This document shows, piece after piece, positions 10,047 through 23,211 of a stretch of 64,000 bases of DNA. Within the stretch, counting starts at the first letter, position 1; each line of letters begins with the position of its first letter. The DNA is taken from the NCBI RefSeq assembly GCF_002104995.1, contig NW_024468249.1, positions 3,162,001 through 3,226,000 on the forward strand, written 5' to 3'. The DNA is from Linderina pennispora (taxonomy: Eukaryota; Kickxellomycota; Kickxellomycetes; Kickxellales; Kickxellaceae). The notes beneath the pieces were generated by a model. That model saw only the letters and a program-made list of their open reading frames with translations. It was not told where the DNA came from and did not search any database. A program made the position numbers and the translations under genes.

Positions 10047-13000
10047 ATGACCACGTACTCTGATACCCACGCCTTTATATCGGTTTCCACCGATACTCTG
10101 GCCGTCGAGGTTCCTATTGAGCGGTTAATTGCGCACGATGCCCGACGTTTGGCGGCTAGGATTTGCTAAGGAGCCAATCGGATACACCTGCAACATCGAG
10201 CTTCTTGCCTCGTTTGTCGGCTACTGCAGCTCTCGACATGCTGCTGTAGCACTGGCCACCTTTGGCCACTTTTGTGACTCGTTCTGCCAAGATGCAGATA
10301 TTCACCTAGTAATCCAACGACACGGGCTCGATGAGGAGCAGGCGCGCCGAGTACTCAGAGGGTACTACTCTGTGTGGAATTTGACTGAGCCCCATGGCAG
10401 CCATTGCATACCACACTACACTCCGGCACTACTCTCCGACCCAGATGTCAGTTTAATGGCCCTGTTTGGTGGCCAGGGTGGCATGGAGAATTACATGGAC
10501 GAGGCACGCTGGCTGCTTGATGTGTACGCACCGCTGCTCGGCGACTTTGTCTCCCGAATGTCAGCGTTTCTTGATCGCGAATGCCAGGACCCACGGCTTG
10601 CTCAGCTCTACGATAGCGGCTTGGACCCCGTACAATGGTGTACATATCCCAGCACTCAGCCACCCGATACTTATTTCGCACACGTGTCGGTTGCCATTCC
10701 GATCACCGGGCTAGTCCAGCTCATGCACGTGATGGTCTTGTACAAGACCCTTGGGATATCTCCAGGCGAACTGACAGACAGCTTTACAGGTATGGTGCGG
10801 CCAGTGCTTTTTAATGGAAGGGGCCAGAAGATGGCGTTCACACGGATAGGTTAAGCGACGGTGCAGTGTACTCACCATGTTTTCTTGTCGATTTGTAGCT
10901 GCTGTTGGGACACAGCCAAGGAACAGCCACCGCAGTGCTGCTTGCTGCCGTGACAGGATGAAGCCTCATTCTACGCATTATCGGAGCGTGTCCTTCGGGA
11001 TTCTGCTGCTTGTAGGTGCCATGGCAGAACTGGAGCGACCAGAATCACACATCAGCCATGACCTCGTTCAAGAGGCTGAAAATCACGAGGGCACACCGGC
11101 ACCGATGGTGTCTGTGCGCGGAATCGACAAGCCCCAGTTGCTCCAGCTTATCCACGAGTACAACGGACGGCAGTCAGGCAAGTGGGCGAGCGTCTATTTG
11201 TCGCTGGTCAACACTCGTAATCAGTTCGTGGTGTCAGGTATGACAGCGCCATTGGCAAAGTTCGTGCGGTGGGTTCGCGGGAAATGCGCACAGCCAGATG
11301 GCAAGCCAATCTCGGGTGCCGTTCTCGCAGCGCAAGCCGAATGCAAAGATGTCATACTTGACCATCAACGGGCCATATCACTGTGAGCTACTCCAGCCGG
11401 TTATCGACAAGCAGCGGGAATATGCGTACGAGAAGGGGTGGGTGCTGGATGCAGCAGGACCTACGGTTCGACAGTTAGAGCCAGCAATGACGGACACGAT
11501 CTGCGTGGTGAGCAGGACTTGACTCGACACCTGTTTGAATGCACATGTGCTCTTCCTGTCGACTGGCCAGCTGCTATTGGCATTCCTGACGAGACACATG
11601 TTGTTCGACTTCAGTCCAGGTCGGTTCAGCGCATTCGGTATGTTTACGCATTCTGTTCTAGAAGGTCGCGGCATAAGCAGTGATTTCGACAAGCGCCATA
11701 TTGGCTGACCCGTTCTCTCCACTGGGATCCAAGGCAGAGCTGTTCAAAGAGGACATTGCAGATGTAATCGAGGCACATAATTGGCAGAAGCAGTTTGCTC
11801 CGCGACTTGTTCGCACGGCGCACAACGATCAGCTGCATATTGACACGCCAATGCATCGCATACTGGGCATGCCGCCGCTAATGGTTGGTGGCATGACACC
11901 CACTACTGTCAACGAGAAATTCGTTGGCGCAATCAGTCAGGCTGGGTACCATGTCGAGCTCGCCGGTGGCGGAATCTTCACGAGGGAAGCTCTAGAGGCC
12001 AAGGTCAATAGCCTGATGCAGTATATTCGGCCGGGCCAGGGAATCACGCTCAACGGCATCTACCTCAACCAGCGGCTGTGGGCGTTCCACTACTCGGAGA
12101 TCCTCCGACTTCGACGGGCCGGATTCCCGATTGCCGGTGTGTGCATTGGTGCCGGCGTGCCCTCGTTGGAAGTGGCAAACGAGATTATCCAAAGCTTCCG
12201 TGTTGCTGGTCTACAGCACGTCTCATTCAAGCCTGGGACTGCCGGTGCCATTCGCAAAGGTCATTCAGATAGCCCACGACAACTCGGATTTCCCTGTTAT
12301 TCTTCAGTGGACCGGCGGACGTGCTGGCGGCCATCACTCATGCGAGGATTTCCACCAGCCCTTGCTTGAGACGTATGCGGCAATTCGTGGCCAGCAAAAC
12401 ATTGTGCTTGTCGTTGGTTCTGGGTTTGGTGACGCGGACGGTACAATTCCATATCTTACAGGTGACTGGAGCCTGACTTACGGTAGGGCGCCAATGCCGG
12501 CTGACGGCATTTTGGTTGCATCGCGCGTGATGACTGCACTAGAAGCTGGCACGTCTCTGGCTGGCAAGCAGCTATTAGCACAGACACCCGGGCTTGTCGA
12601 TTCCGAATGGGAGAAGACGTATGTGGCGGCTGCTGGTGGGATTATTACAACACCTTCAGAATATGGCGAGCTGATGCATGCTGTAGCGACGCGCTCAGCG
12701 ATTTTCTGCCGGGAGATGCACGACACGATCCTGTCCAAGCCGCGTGACAAGCTGCTGCTGCTACTGGAGGCCTAAGCGCGACTACATCATTGCACGTCTG
12801 AACGCCGACCATGTGCGCCCCTGGTTTGGGAGAAAGACCGATGGACGCGTTGTAGGACCTTGAGGAGATGACGTACCTGGAAGTCTCCTTGCGGCTGGCG
12901 GAGCTTATGTACATTCAACGGCCAGCACGCTGGATCGACCCATCGTATCTTGTGCTTTTTGGAGACTTCATCCGCCATATTGAAGACCGGTTCTCAGGCA

Positions 13001-16000
13001 ACGTGCATGCATATGAGCTGCAGACCATCGGAGAGATATCGGATCCAGTAAAGCTAGTCCGATTGGATTGCCAAGTGTTACCCGGCCATGTGCACACAGC
13101 TGCTCACATCATCAGATGCTACCTACTTCATTGCGCTATGCCGACGTCGTGGCCAGAAGCCAGTTCCATTCATCCCAGTACTGGACAAAGACTTTGCGAG
13201 CTGGCTGCTCAAGGACACTATTGGTCAGTCTGAGGACATCGATTCTGTTTTTGACCAGGATATCCAGCGCACTACCATCCTGCAAGGGCCTGTTGCTGCG
13301 CGGTATGTGACTAAGGTGAACGAGCCAGTCAAGGATATTCTTGATGGGATTTACCGCGGCCAGATTGCTGCGCTGCTGCATCCGGTTCTATGGAGGCAAC
13401 AAATGGATGGTCCCTGTGGACGACTATATTGGCTGCGAGCCTGCACCCCTGCTTTTGCCTGATTCGGTACAGCGCCACATGCTCGAGGACTCATGGGTGT
13501 ACCAGCTCCCTGATGACGGGTCACAGCTACCGGACCTCGAAGCATGGGTCGAACACGCTAACTGGCCCACGCAAGTCGTGGCTGCACGCACTGCTGACAG
13601 CACCAGTGATTACGCCAGGGCTCCAAAGTTCACGGATAACTTTGTGCGCAGCATCATGCGTCCACGACCAGGACAGGTGGTTTCAGTGCACCTTGTTGAT
13701 GGTGTGCCAATGCGGATCCGCGTGTCGCGCCGTAATCCAGGTGGCGGCCGATGTCGATCTGTCAGCAGATATATGTGGCAACATTTCGTTGATCATATAT
13801 CATTCGGCGCATGGTCGAGAGCTGCCAGTGGAGTTCATGTTCATATATCGCCCTGACACGCCGTATGCACTGATTCGAGAGGTCATGGACGAGCGTGATA
13901 GTCGCATATGCCTCCCAATGCGAGCTATTGCCAGCATTGGTGATGGCTGCGGAGAACCGTTTGAGTCGGCTGTCGATATGACCAATCCGACAAGGTCCGT
14001 ACAGAAGGAGTGGATTCCTGGTTACCGAGGAGTTTCGTGGCCAAGTACTGCCGTGCGGTTGGCAAACAGGTGTGCACACTATCAGCCCCGGGAAATGCAG
14101 CAAATGCAGGCACCAATGGATGCTCTCTTTGTCATTGCTACACCTGGCATCTTCAAGTTTTTGACTATGTCGCCACTCAATGAGGGTGTGTTAGACATGC
14201 TGCATCTGGGCTACCAGTGTTCCTTCTCCTGACACATTCCGGTCCCTCAAAGTCGGAGACACAGTCGACTACGAGGTATCCATGCAAGAGCTTGTTAATG
14301 TCGTTGGAGGCAAGAAGCTGGTTCTTCAATGTTCGCTTTTTACAGCATGGGGTCCTCAGTCGCGTCCCTATCTACGTCATTCCACTATCGAGGCTCGTGC
14401 ATAAGCCAGTCGGTGGCTTTCAGATACGTGAAGGAGTCACGCATAGAGCTAGCACTTCAGAGTCCTTCTGACGCTGCTATCCTTCGGGGTCGTGACTGGT
14501 TCGTGCCCAGCGAGACCGCAGGATGCTGATCTCGTGCCCGGCAGTGTACTCGAGTTTGAACTCTACTCGCAGTATCGCTACAAGACCGATACTGTCTATT
14601 CCTACATCAAAACCACTGGCCGCGTGATGCGCCGAGATGGCTATGCACCAGGACATAAGACCGTTGTCGGTGAAGTCGATTTTGAATGCCTCGAGTCGCT
14701 GGGAAATCCTGTGGTTGTGTTCCTACAACGGCATGGAGCAGCTATAGATTCGGAGTCGCTGTTCGACGGGCTAGGAATCCCGGTCCAGAGGTCGATGCAA
14801 ACAGTAGCCCCACGCTCTGCACACCCATATGCGGAGGCTTCTGGCGATATAAACCCGATACATACCAATCCGTACATGGCCAACTATGCGGGCTTGCCTG
14901 GTACGATAATTCATGGAATGTGGACGGCGGCAGCCACGCGGGCATTTGTCGAGGACGCTGCTGCACACGGAATTCCTGACAGAATGCGCGCCTATTCCGC
15001 AGAATTCGTCGACATGGTTTTCCCTGGCGACAGGCTGGAGACCAAGCTGCATCACATTGGCATGAAGAATGGCCGTATGTTGTTCAGCGGTGAGACCACT
15101 AACCAACATGGGTCAACAGTACTCACCTGCACTGCTGAGATTGAACAGCCGCTGACCGCAATGGTATTTACCGGCCAAGGTGCCCAGAAAGTCGGTATGG
15201 GCATGGATCTTTACGCGACCTCAGAGGCAGCTCGCAGGCGTGTGGGATCCGCGCTGATGCACATATGCTCGCAAAGTACGGGGTGTCATTGCTGAGTATT
15301 GTGCGCGGGAACCCGACCGAAGTAACCGTCAAGTTCAGCCGACAGCCGAAAGGGGACATCGGTGCGCAGCTCCTACATGTCGCTGACAACCGAAGTTCCA
15401 AACGGTGATGGCACTGTCCGCATCGTTCCGCTATTCCCTGGCATCAACACGCGCACACGCAGCTTCAAACACCGAGCCGTCGCTGGTCTGCTGAAATGCG
15501 ACTCAAGTTCACGCAAGCCTGCGCAAACAGTGTTCGCATTGGCATGCATTGCCGACATGCGCGCAAAGTCGCTTATTTCCGAGCGTACGCTGTTTGCAGG
15601 ACACTCTCTTGGCGAATTCGGTGCCTTGGCAGCCATGACCCATATATTCACTGTGGAAGATATTGTCGACATCACCTTCTATCGCGGGATGCTGCTCAAT
15701 ATGTCAGTTGAGCGTGATGAGCAGAACTGCTCGCAGTACGGCATGGTCGCAGTGAATCCGACCAGGGTTACTCCCGGGTTTGGCGAGCGCGAGCTGTGCT
15801 TTGTCGTCGAGTCGATATGCATGCATGGGAGAGCAGCTGTTGGAGCTGGTTAACTTTAATGTTGACGAGCAACAGTATGTCGTTACTGGCCATCTGTCGC
15901 AGCTGGAGGCTCTTCGTCGAGTGCTGGATATTATCAGCAGCAAGAAAATCGATACATCTGGGCACGCTGGGAAGGAGCATACCGTTAGGCTTATCCAGGA

Positions 16001-19000
16001 TGTCCTTGAGCTTCTGGACGGTGACATTACGCCTAGGCGCGGTCGTGCGACGATTCCCCTCTCCGGCATTGATGTTCCTTCACACTCGACGCAGCTGACT
16101 GCCAGCCTGTTGCGTGCTTCCGTCGCTGCTTGCAAGAGCGGATCCCAGCCGGACGTGTCGACTATCAGCAGCTCCGCGATGTATACATCCCGAATGTTAC
16201 TGCACGTGCGTTTGAGGTGTCTAGGAGCTACTTCCAGTATGCAGAGAGTATCACTCACTCACCGATTTTGGCCCAGGAGGTGCGCGATTGGAATTAGCCC
16301 CGAGTTATCAGAGAACGACCAGGATACATCGAATTTGGCTCGTACGCTGCTTATTGAGCTCATTGCATACCAGTTCGCCTCGCCCGTGCGCTGGATTGCG
16401 ACTCAAAAATTGCTGTTCGGTACACTCAGTGTCGACCGCCTTATTGAAGTGGGACCGACGCCAACACTCAATGGAATGGCTCACAAGACACTGGCGACGG
16501 ATCCATTTGCTGAGCGAGACGTGGCAATCCTACATATCCTGCAGAACGAGAGCGATGTGTACTACTCGTATGAAGCTGAAGTTGCTGACAAGCACGGCAG
16601 GATTCCCACCGAGAATAGGCGTGCCTGCTGCACCAATCGTCGTTGCTGCTCAAGCACCCCCACAGCAGGCAGCTCTCTCGACCACTGCTGCATCTGCCAG
16701 CGATCGAGGACCAGCCCGTCCCAACAATTGCAATCATCCAAATGCTTGTGGCGCAGAAGCTGATGAAGCCACTGGATCGATGTCACAGACAGCAAGACGA
16801 TCAAAGAACTTGCTGGTGGCAAGTCGACGCTGCAGAACGAGATTGTCAGCGAGCTGCAGAAGGAGTTCGGCAAGAAGGTCCCAGACAAGGCCGAAGAAAT
16901 GCCGCTTGGTGACCTGGCCGCGTCAATTGGGGCTTTCGGTGGGGCGCTGGGTAAGACACCAACCACTCTGATTGCCCGCATGTTCGCTGCCAAAATGCCT
17001 GGCGGGTTCACCCAGTCAAGCGCACGTGCATATCTGAAATCTGCATACGGGTTTGGTGCGCAGCGACAGACAGCTCTTTTCCTTGTGGCTGTAACCATGG
17101 AGCCTCCAAGTCGTATTACACAGGAGGTTGAGGCAAAGCGCTGGTTGCATGCTGTGGCCGAGATTTATGCCAAGCGCGCAAACATTTCCTTGGCTGACGC
17201 TTCAGGGTCAAGCGGGTCTGGCAGTGCAGGCGGCGACGGCGTACCAGTCGTGAACAGTGCAGAGTTTGAACTGGCACAGAAGGAGCAGCGCGAGCACAGT
17301 TTACGGCAGATAAAGGTTCTTGCGCAGCATATCGGATTGGATCTGTGCAAGCATGAGCGGATGTACGAGGCTGCTATGGCCGATAACACGGTGACTGCGG
17401 GCTCAGGTGGATGGTGTGGTCTTCGGAACTAGGCGACGAGTTTGTTGGCGGCATACAGCCAATGTTCGATAAGAACAAGGCACGCTTTTACGATTCGTGC
17501 TGGAACTGGGTGCGCATCGATATGTACGAGCTGGTCAATGGTTTTCTGCGTGGAGAAGCGCAGTGTAAGTGCCGAGCAAATGCTGATGCTGGCCAATCGA
17601 TCTACTCCGCAGCTGGTCAAATACCTTCATGCTACAGTTGGGATTTTGGAACAGCAGGCAGACGACATGGCCCTAGCAGCACTGCAAAGCGTTACCGATG
17701 TCTTGGCCGCCGCCAAACCCGCACAAAGCAAGCCACCTGTATATAAAGGTGTTGCCACTATTACCCGCCCGCACACCACGGTTTCTATGGCAGGCGAGGT
17801 TCTATATGAGGAGCTTGCCAGAGAAGATGAGCCGAGTTACAGCGAGTACGTCGAGCATATGTGCAAGCCCAATGCTGATCACGAGTCGTTTTTGTTTATC
17901 AAGAGCAAGGCGCGCGGCCGCACGTGGCTGCTTAACAAAGCACACACCGACATTTACTTTGACGGGCTGCGTCAGATGTGCACAGAGGGACTTTCGCTAG
18001 GTGGCACCACTGCGCTGGTCACTGGCTGTGGCTGTGGGTCGATCGGGAGCGAGGTCCTCAAGGGGCTGTTGGCCAGTGGCGCAAAGGTCCTGGCAACCAC
18101 TTCCAGCTACTGCCGCAAATCAACGCAATACTTTGAGGACATTTATCGAAAGCATGGGTCACGCGGGTCACAGCTGGTGGTTGTTCCGTTTAACCAGGGC
18201 TCTATCTCGGATATTCAGGAGTTGGTTGACTTCGTTTACAGCGAGCAGGGTCTGAACTGGGATCTCGACTTTATCGTGCCGTTTGCGTCAGTTTCAGAAA
18301 TAGGGCAGGACATCACTGGGGTCAGATCCAAGTCTGAGCTAGCCCATCGTGTTATGTTGACCAACACCATCCGCCTGTTGGGCCAGGTTGCGTCTGTTAA
18401 GGCCAGGCTTGGTTTAGACCTTTCGCCCACCCAAGCCATATTGCCTCTATCTCCAAACCATGGCGTGTTTGGCGGCGATGGGCTGTATGGCGAGAGCAAG
18501 GCTGGGCTTGAGACGTTACTCAACCGCTGGCGCTCTGAGTCATGGTCTGCATACTTGTCGATTGTGGGTGCGGATATTGGATGGACGCGCGGCACTCGCA
18601 TGATGGATTTGAATGATACGTTGGCCGAAGTGGTTGAGCAGCACAATGTCCGCACATTCTCCCCTTCGGAGATGGCATTCAACATCCTTGGTCTCCTGCA
18701 CCCGGCTATCTGCGATATTGCGCTGGAATCGCCGGTATGGGCAGATCTGAGCGGTGGATTCGAGCAGTTCTCTGAGAATATAAGCTCGATGGTTGGCACT
18801 CGGCACGCTTATGCAGAGCAAGGAAAGCTAAGGGTGGCGCTTCTCTCTGCTGCGGCTCAGGACCACCAAGAGATGTCTGCGACGCGAATGGTCGATGTTT
18901 TCACATTGGACAATGTTGAGCCGCTGGTCAACCACTCCTATGCCGTTCCCTGAAGCCAAGTCATACGAGCAGCTTGCACACCTGCGCCACCTTGAGGGTA

Positions 19001-21192
19001 TGGTCAATCTAGACAAGGTAGTTGTGGTCACCGGGTACGGAGAGGTGAATCCGTTTGGCAACGCCGAGACACGGTGGCAGATGGAAGCGTATGGCGAGTT
19101 TTCTCTCGAGGGGTGTGCCGAACTGGCCTGGATCATGGGCCTGATCAAGCACCACAGCGGACCACTTGCTTCAACTGGAGATGTCTATATTGGCTGGGTT
19201 GACAGCGAGAGCAACGAGCCAGTCAAAGATCACGATATCAAGGCCAGGTACGAGTCGCGCATTGTTGCCAGCACTGGCATTCGTGTTCTTGATCCCTCAG
19301 CGACAAAAGGGTACGACCCGAACAACATTGTAATGATGCGCGAGATCCAGGTCGACCATGACTTGGAGCCGTTCGAGGCCACTGCGGACGAGGCTGGCCA
19401 TTTCAAACGCGGTAACGGCGATAGGGTTGATGTGTGGGAGAATCCCGACGGAACATGGTCCGTGCGGTTCTTAAAGGGTGCTGTGATCTCGGTCCCCAAG
19501 GCGCTGCAGTTTGATCGACTTGTCACAGCACAGCTACCAACTGGCTGGAGCGCTGAGCGCTATGGAATCCCAAAAGATATCATTGACGTAGTCGACCCAG
19601 TTGTGCTTTATGGACTTGTCGCGACAGTCGAGGCGCTGCTGCGATCTGGAATAACCGATCCATACGAGCTATACAAGTATTTCCATGTGTCTGAGGTTGG
19701 CAACTCTACTGGTGCCTGCTTTGGTGGCGCGGATGCTATGAAGGATATCTTTGGAAACGGCGCCCTCGACAAGGATGTCAAAACAGATGTTGTGCAGGAG
19801 ATGTTCATAAACACAGTGGCCGCCTGGACCAACATGCTTCTCTTTGTCATCGTCCGGCCCCATCAAAGCTACAGTCGGCGCCTGCGGAACCACGGCCATG
19901 TCGCTTGATGTTGCTGTGGAGACCATTCAGAGCGGCAAAGCCTAGAATGATGGTTGCCGGTGCATTTGACTCGTACAGCGGCGACGCCGCCTATGCATTA
20001 GGCAAAGTCAACGCAACGGCAAGCTCTATTGATGAGGGCAAGCGCGGCAGGACTCCTGCGGAGATGTCGCGTCCGTGCACATCCAGCCGCAACGGCTTTG
20101 TCGAGAGTCTGGGCGCGGGAATCCTGACACTGATGTCTGCTTCAGCCGCAATCGAGTTTGGCGCCCCGATATATGGTGTGCTGGCAATGACCGCTACCTC
20201 AACAGACAAAGAGGGCCGTTCCGTGCCGGCGCCTGGACAAGGAATTCTGACCACCGCCCGTGAAATTTCCACGGCAGTTCCATCACCGCTGCTTGATTTT
20301 GAGTACCGTCGCGAGGAGCTAGCGGAGCGGATCCAGGAAATCGACCAGTGGGTCGGACCGTCAGCATGGTAAGCTGCAGCGTGAGGTTGTCCGGTTGAAG
20401 GAGTCATCCCAGGGACTACCTTGCGATGAACAAATGTTTGTGGAGGCGCGAACGAGGTTCATTCAATGTGAGGCTACCAAGCTACGTAAGGATGCACAGG
20501 ACAAGTGGTGCAACGAGTTCTGGCACCGCGATCCAACCATTGCGCCTCTGCGCGGTTCACTGGCGACATGGGGACTGACTGTCGACGACATTGGACTTGG
20601 TGTCTTTCCATGGAACATCAACCAGAGCAAACGACCGCAACGAGCCCCACGTTATCAATCAGCAGTTTGGACATCTCGGACGTACACCCGGACATGCAGT
20701 TCCTGCTGTGTGCCAAAAGTGGCTGACAGGCCACCCAAAGGGACCTGCTGCAGCATGGATGTTGTCTGGTGCACTGCAGTCACTACGCACTGGGATTGTG
20801 CCTGGAAACCGCAACGCTGACAATATCGATGAGGAGCTTGAGCAGTACGACTACATTTTGTACCCAAACCGCTCGATACAAACGCCTGGTATTAAAGGCA
20901 GCGCTTTTAAAGTCATTTGGTTTCGGTCAGGTCGGTGGCGAGGTGTTGGTGCTGCATCCTGACTATGTTCTTGCAGGCAATTGGCCAAAGCACGCTGGAG
21001 GAATACCATTACAAGGTCATGGAGCGTGAAGCAAAGGCTTGCTGCTACTGGAGCAACGCGCTAACTGGCAAGCACACATTCGTGCAGGTCAAGGACGCGC
21101 CCCCGTACACGGACAAACAAGAACCCGGTGTCTACCTGAATCCGATGGCCCGAGTCCAGTTTGATCCTGTTGTGAAAAAGTATCGTTTCTAG
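10047..21192 (+). CDS. FAS: fused fungal-type fatty acid synthase (beta plus alpha), no PPT domain, many frame breaks
   Basis: One locus carries both halves of fungal type I FAS in order. AT: GGQGG at 10,459; GHSQG with Ser at 10,914. ER: GGMTP near 11,885 and [10 protein letters not shown] near 12,150. DH hot-dog: SGDINPIH near 14,840 and GLPGTIIHG near 14,890. MPT: FTGQGAQ near 15,167; GHSLGE with Ser at 15,605. Then the alpha-type block [10 protein letters not shown] near 16,367, a single ACP (GGKST, Ser codon 16,824), KR ([10 protein letters not shown] near 18,020; YGESK near 18,487) and KS (Cys 19,883, His 20,609, His 20,732). The protein would have about 3,650 residues. An intron (10,790-10,898) lies just before the AT active site. 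The frame changes some 25 times; almost every break is closed by skipping one base. All catalytic residues are kept, so I do not call it a pseudogene. It ends directly after KS. It makes long-chain acyl-CoA from acetyl- and malonyl-CoA in the cytosol. Confidence 0.93.
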
Positions 21193-21562
21193 CCACAATT
21201 TCATCTCAAATTTATCTCATCAATAATCAATCATATCTGCATTGGCACCAAGTTTTAAAACGAGCGATACACAGTTTATAAATAAGAAAGAAAAAACTAA
21301 CGAAAGAAAGAAGAAAAAAAAAAAAGTTCTTTCAGAAGAAACTCAAGCATATGGTTTATCTGTCAGGATCCCACGTGCTTATTTGAAACTTATCATGACT
21401 TTTCCAACGCCAGCATATGATAATACTGTCAACCAGTAAATTGCCCATCACTTGGTGGCTGGTGCACTGCTACTTATGCTGAGGATGCATGGACAAGTGG
21501 TTTTAATTATATCAACTTTCGAGCAGTAGATAACCTCTTTAGGCAAAAAAATAAGCCATTGC
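21193..21562. other. AT-rich convergent 3' region
   Basis: This 370-base AT-rich spacer lies between the ends of FAS (plus) and the CoA ligase (minus). It holds A-rich and GAAA-rich runs and presumably both poly(A) signals. I find no phosphopantetheinyl transferase coding sequence in any frame. Confidence 0.65.
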
Positions 21563-23211
21563 CTAGCACTTCATCTGCTTGCTCTTCTGTGACTCGCGCT
21601 CCTTCAAAACACGTCTGAGGATCTTCCCAGTTGCTGACTTTGGAATCGCATCAACAACCTCAATCCCGCCGCGTAGCTTCTTGTACTGGATCGCGCGCTT
21701 GTTTACCCACTTGTGGATTTCATCAACAATACCAGACGTGTTGGTACCGGGTCGGAGGACAACGAACCCCTTGGGAACTTCGGTTTCCTGAGCGTCGGCA
21801 TAGACACCAATAACGGCTGCATCCAGAATAGCTGGGTGGTCAAGCAGGAGCCCTTCGAGCTCGGCGGGCGCAATTTGGAAACCCTTGTACTTGATAAGCT
21901 CCTTCTTGCGGTCGGTGATGAAGATATTTCCTTTATTGTCGACGTGTCCGATATCGCCGGTGCGGAGGTAGCCATCAGCATCGATCGTCTCGGCAGTGGC
22001 AGCTGGGTTGTTTAGGTAGCCCATCATGATGTTTGGACCAGCAAAGCATAGCTCACCAGATTTTCCAGGACCAACCTCTCTGCCATCGCTGTCGATAACC
22101 TTCACCTGCATGTTCGGTACCAGGCGACCAGAGGATCCATATACGACATCATCAATATACGGACGGCAGATCCCAGGACTTGCCTCTGTTAGCCCATAGC
22201 CATGGCACATTGGAAATCCCAGGACTTTCTGTGCCTCTTGCTGCAGCTCCTTGGTCAATGGGGCCGAGCCGCTGTTGACGAAGATGAAGCTTGATAGGTC
22301 GTACTTCGCAGTTATTGGGCTTTTGGTTAAGCCAAGGATGATAGGCGGCACGAGGTGAGCAGTGCGACAGCGGTACCTTTGCACATTCTGGCAGAATGCC
22401 TTCAAGATCAAACTGCGACATCACCACTAGGGCACGTCCAGCGCAAAGCTGGTGGTACATGATGCACACCAATCCGTAAATGTGGAAGAAGGGCAAGACT
22501 CCGAGAACATGCGGGCCTCTTCGATTTCCGCAAACCGTCTAGTCTGCACCTTATCCGCTTTTTCGAAACCAATCATCTGTAGGATGTTGGCAACGATGTT
22601 GCGATGACTGAGCATAACACCTTTCGGAAACCCGCTGGTACCAGAGCTGAACACGATAAATGCTACCGTGTTCTTGACCCCATCGTCCGTTTGCAGGTAG
22701 ACGCGCGGGTAGGATTTGTCTGAGAGAATATCGAAAACCGAGTTTGCGCCATCAAGAGTAAATATGAGGCTGTCAGGGATTGATGACCCAGCGATGTTTA
22801 TAGCCTCTTTGAGAACCGGAACCCTGGCGTCAATGGTGAGAACCATCCTTTGCGTCTGTCAGCTTGATCTGGTGGGCAATTTCATGTGCAGTATACAGCG
22901 GATTGGCAGTGCAAACAGCAGCGCCGACCATCTGGGCTGCTAGGGTGACTGCAGGATAGTACACAGTGTTGGGCAGTACCACAAGCAGCACGTCTCCGCA
23001 CTTCAGGACCTGCGTTGTTGCTGAGTCCAGAGGCAAGGCCATATGTGAACGTTTCGAACTCGGCGAATGATAGCGTTCTTTGCTCGCTGATCAGGAACGG
23101 AATCTCGGGTTTTCGTCCAAACACTGTCTTATTCTTCACGGTGTCAAAAAAGAACGAGGGCAGGTCGACCGAAGGAATATGGACACTGGAAGGGTTAAAA
23201 TAAGTAGGCAT
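21563..23211 (-). CDS. acyl-CoA / 4-coumarate-CoA ligase-like AMP-forming enzyme (frame breaks)
   Basis: The gene starts at 23,211 (MPTYFNPSSVHIPS) and ends at 21,563. ANL-superfamily motifs in order: FSSGTSGFPKGVMLSHRN (P-loop, near 22,640), PFFHIYGL (near 22,480), GYGLTEASPG (near 22,190), GYLRTGDIGHVD (near 21,965), KELIKYKGFQIAPAELE (near 21,890) and the C-terminal lysine motif KSATGKILRR (near 21,620). These enzymes activate a carboxylate with ATP and transfer it to CoA; the layout resembles the 4CL and medium-chain acyl-CoA group. The substrate is unknown. Breaks near 23,030, 22,850, 22,500 and 22,380 split the frame; the first is closed by skipping one base. The C-terminus (SKQMKC) is not an obvious peroxisomal PTS1. 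It is convergent with FAS, about 370 bases from its end. Confidence 0.88.

Noticed and set aside
10047-21192. FAS as a dead pseudogene
   Set aside because: All catalytic residues (AT, MPT and ACP serines, KS Cys-His-His, KR Tyr/Lys) and long conserved blocks survive, and the breaks are of the same one-base type as in essential LSC1 and DPB4.
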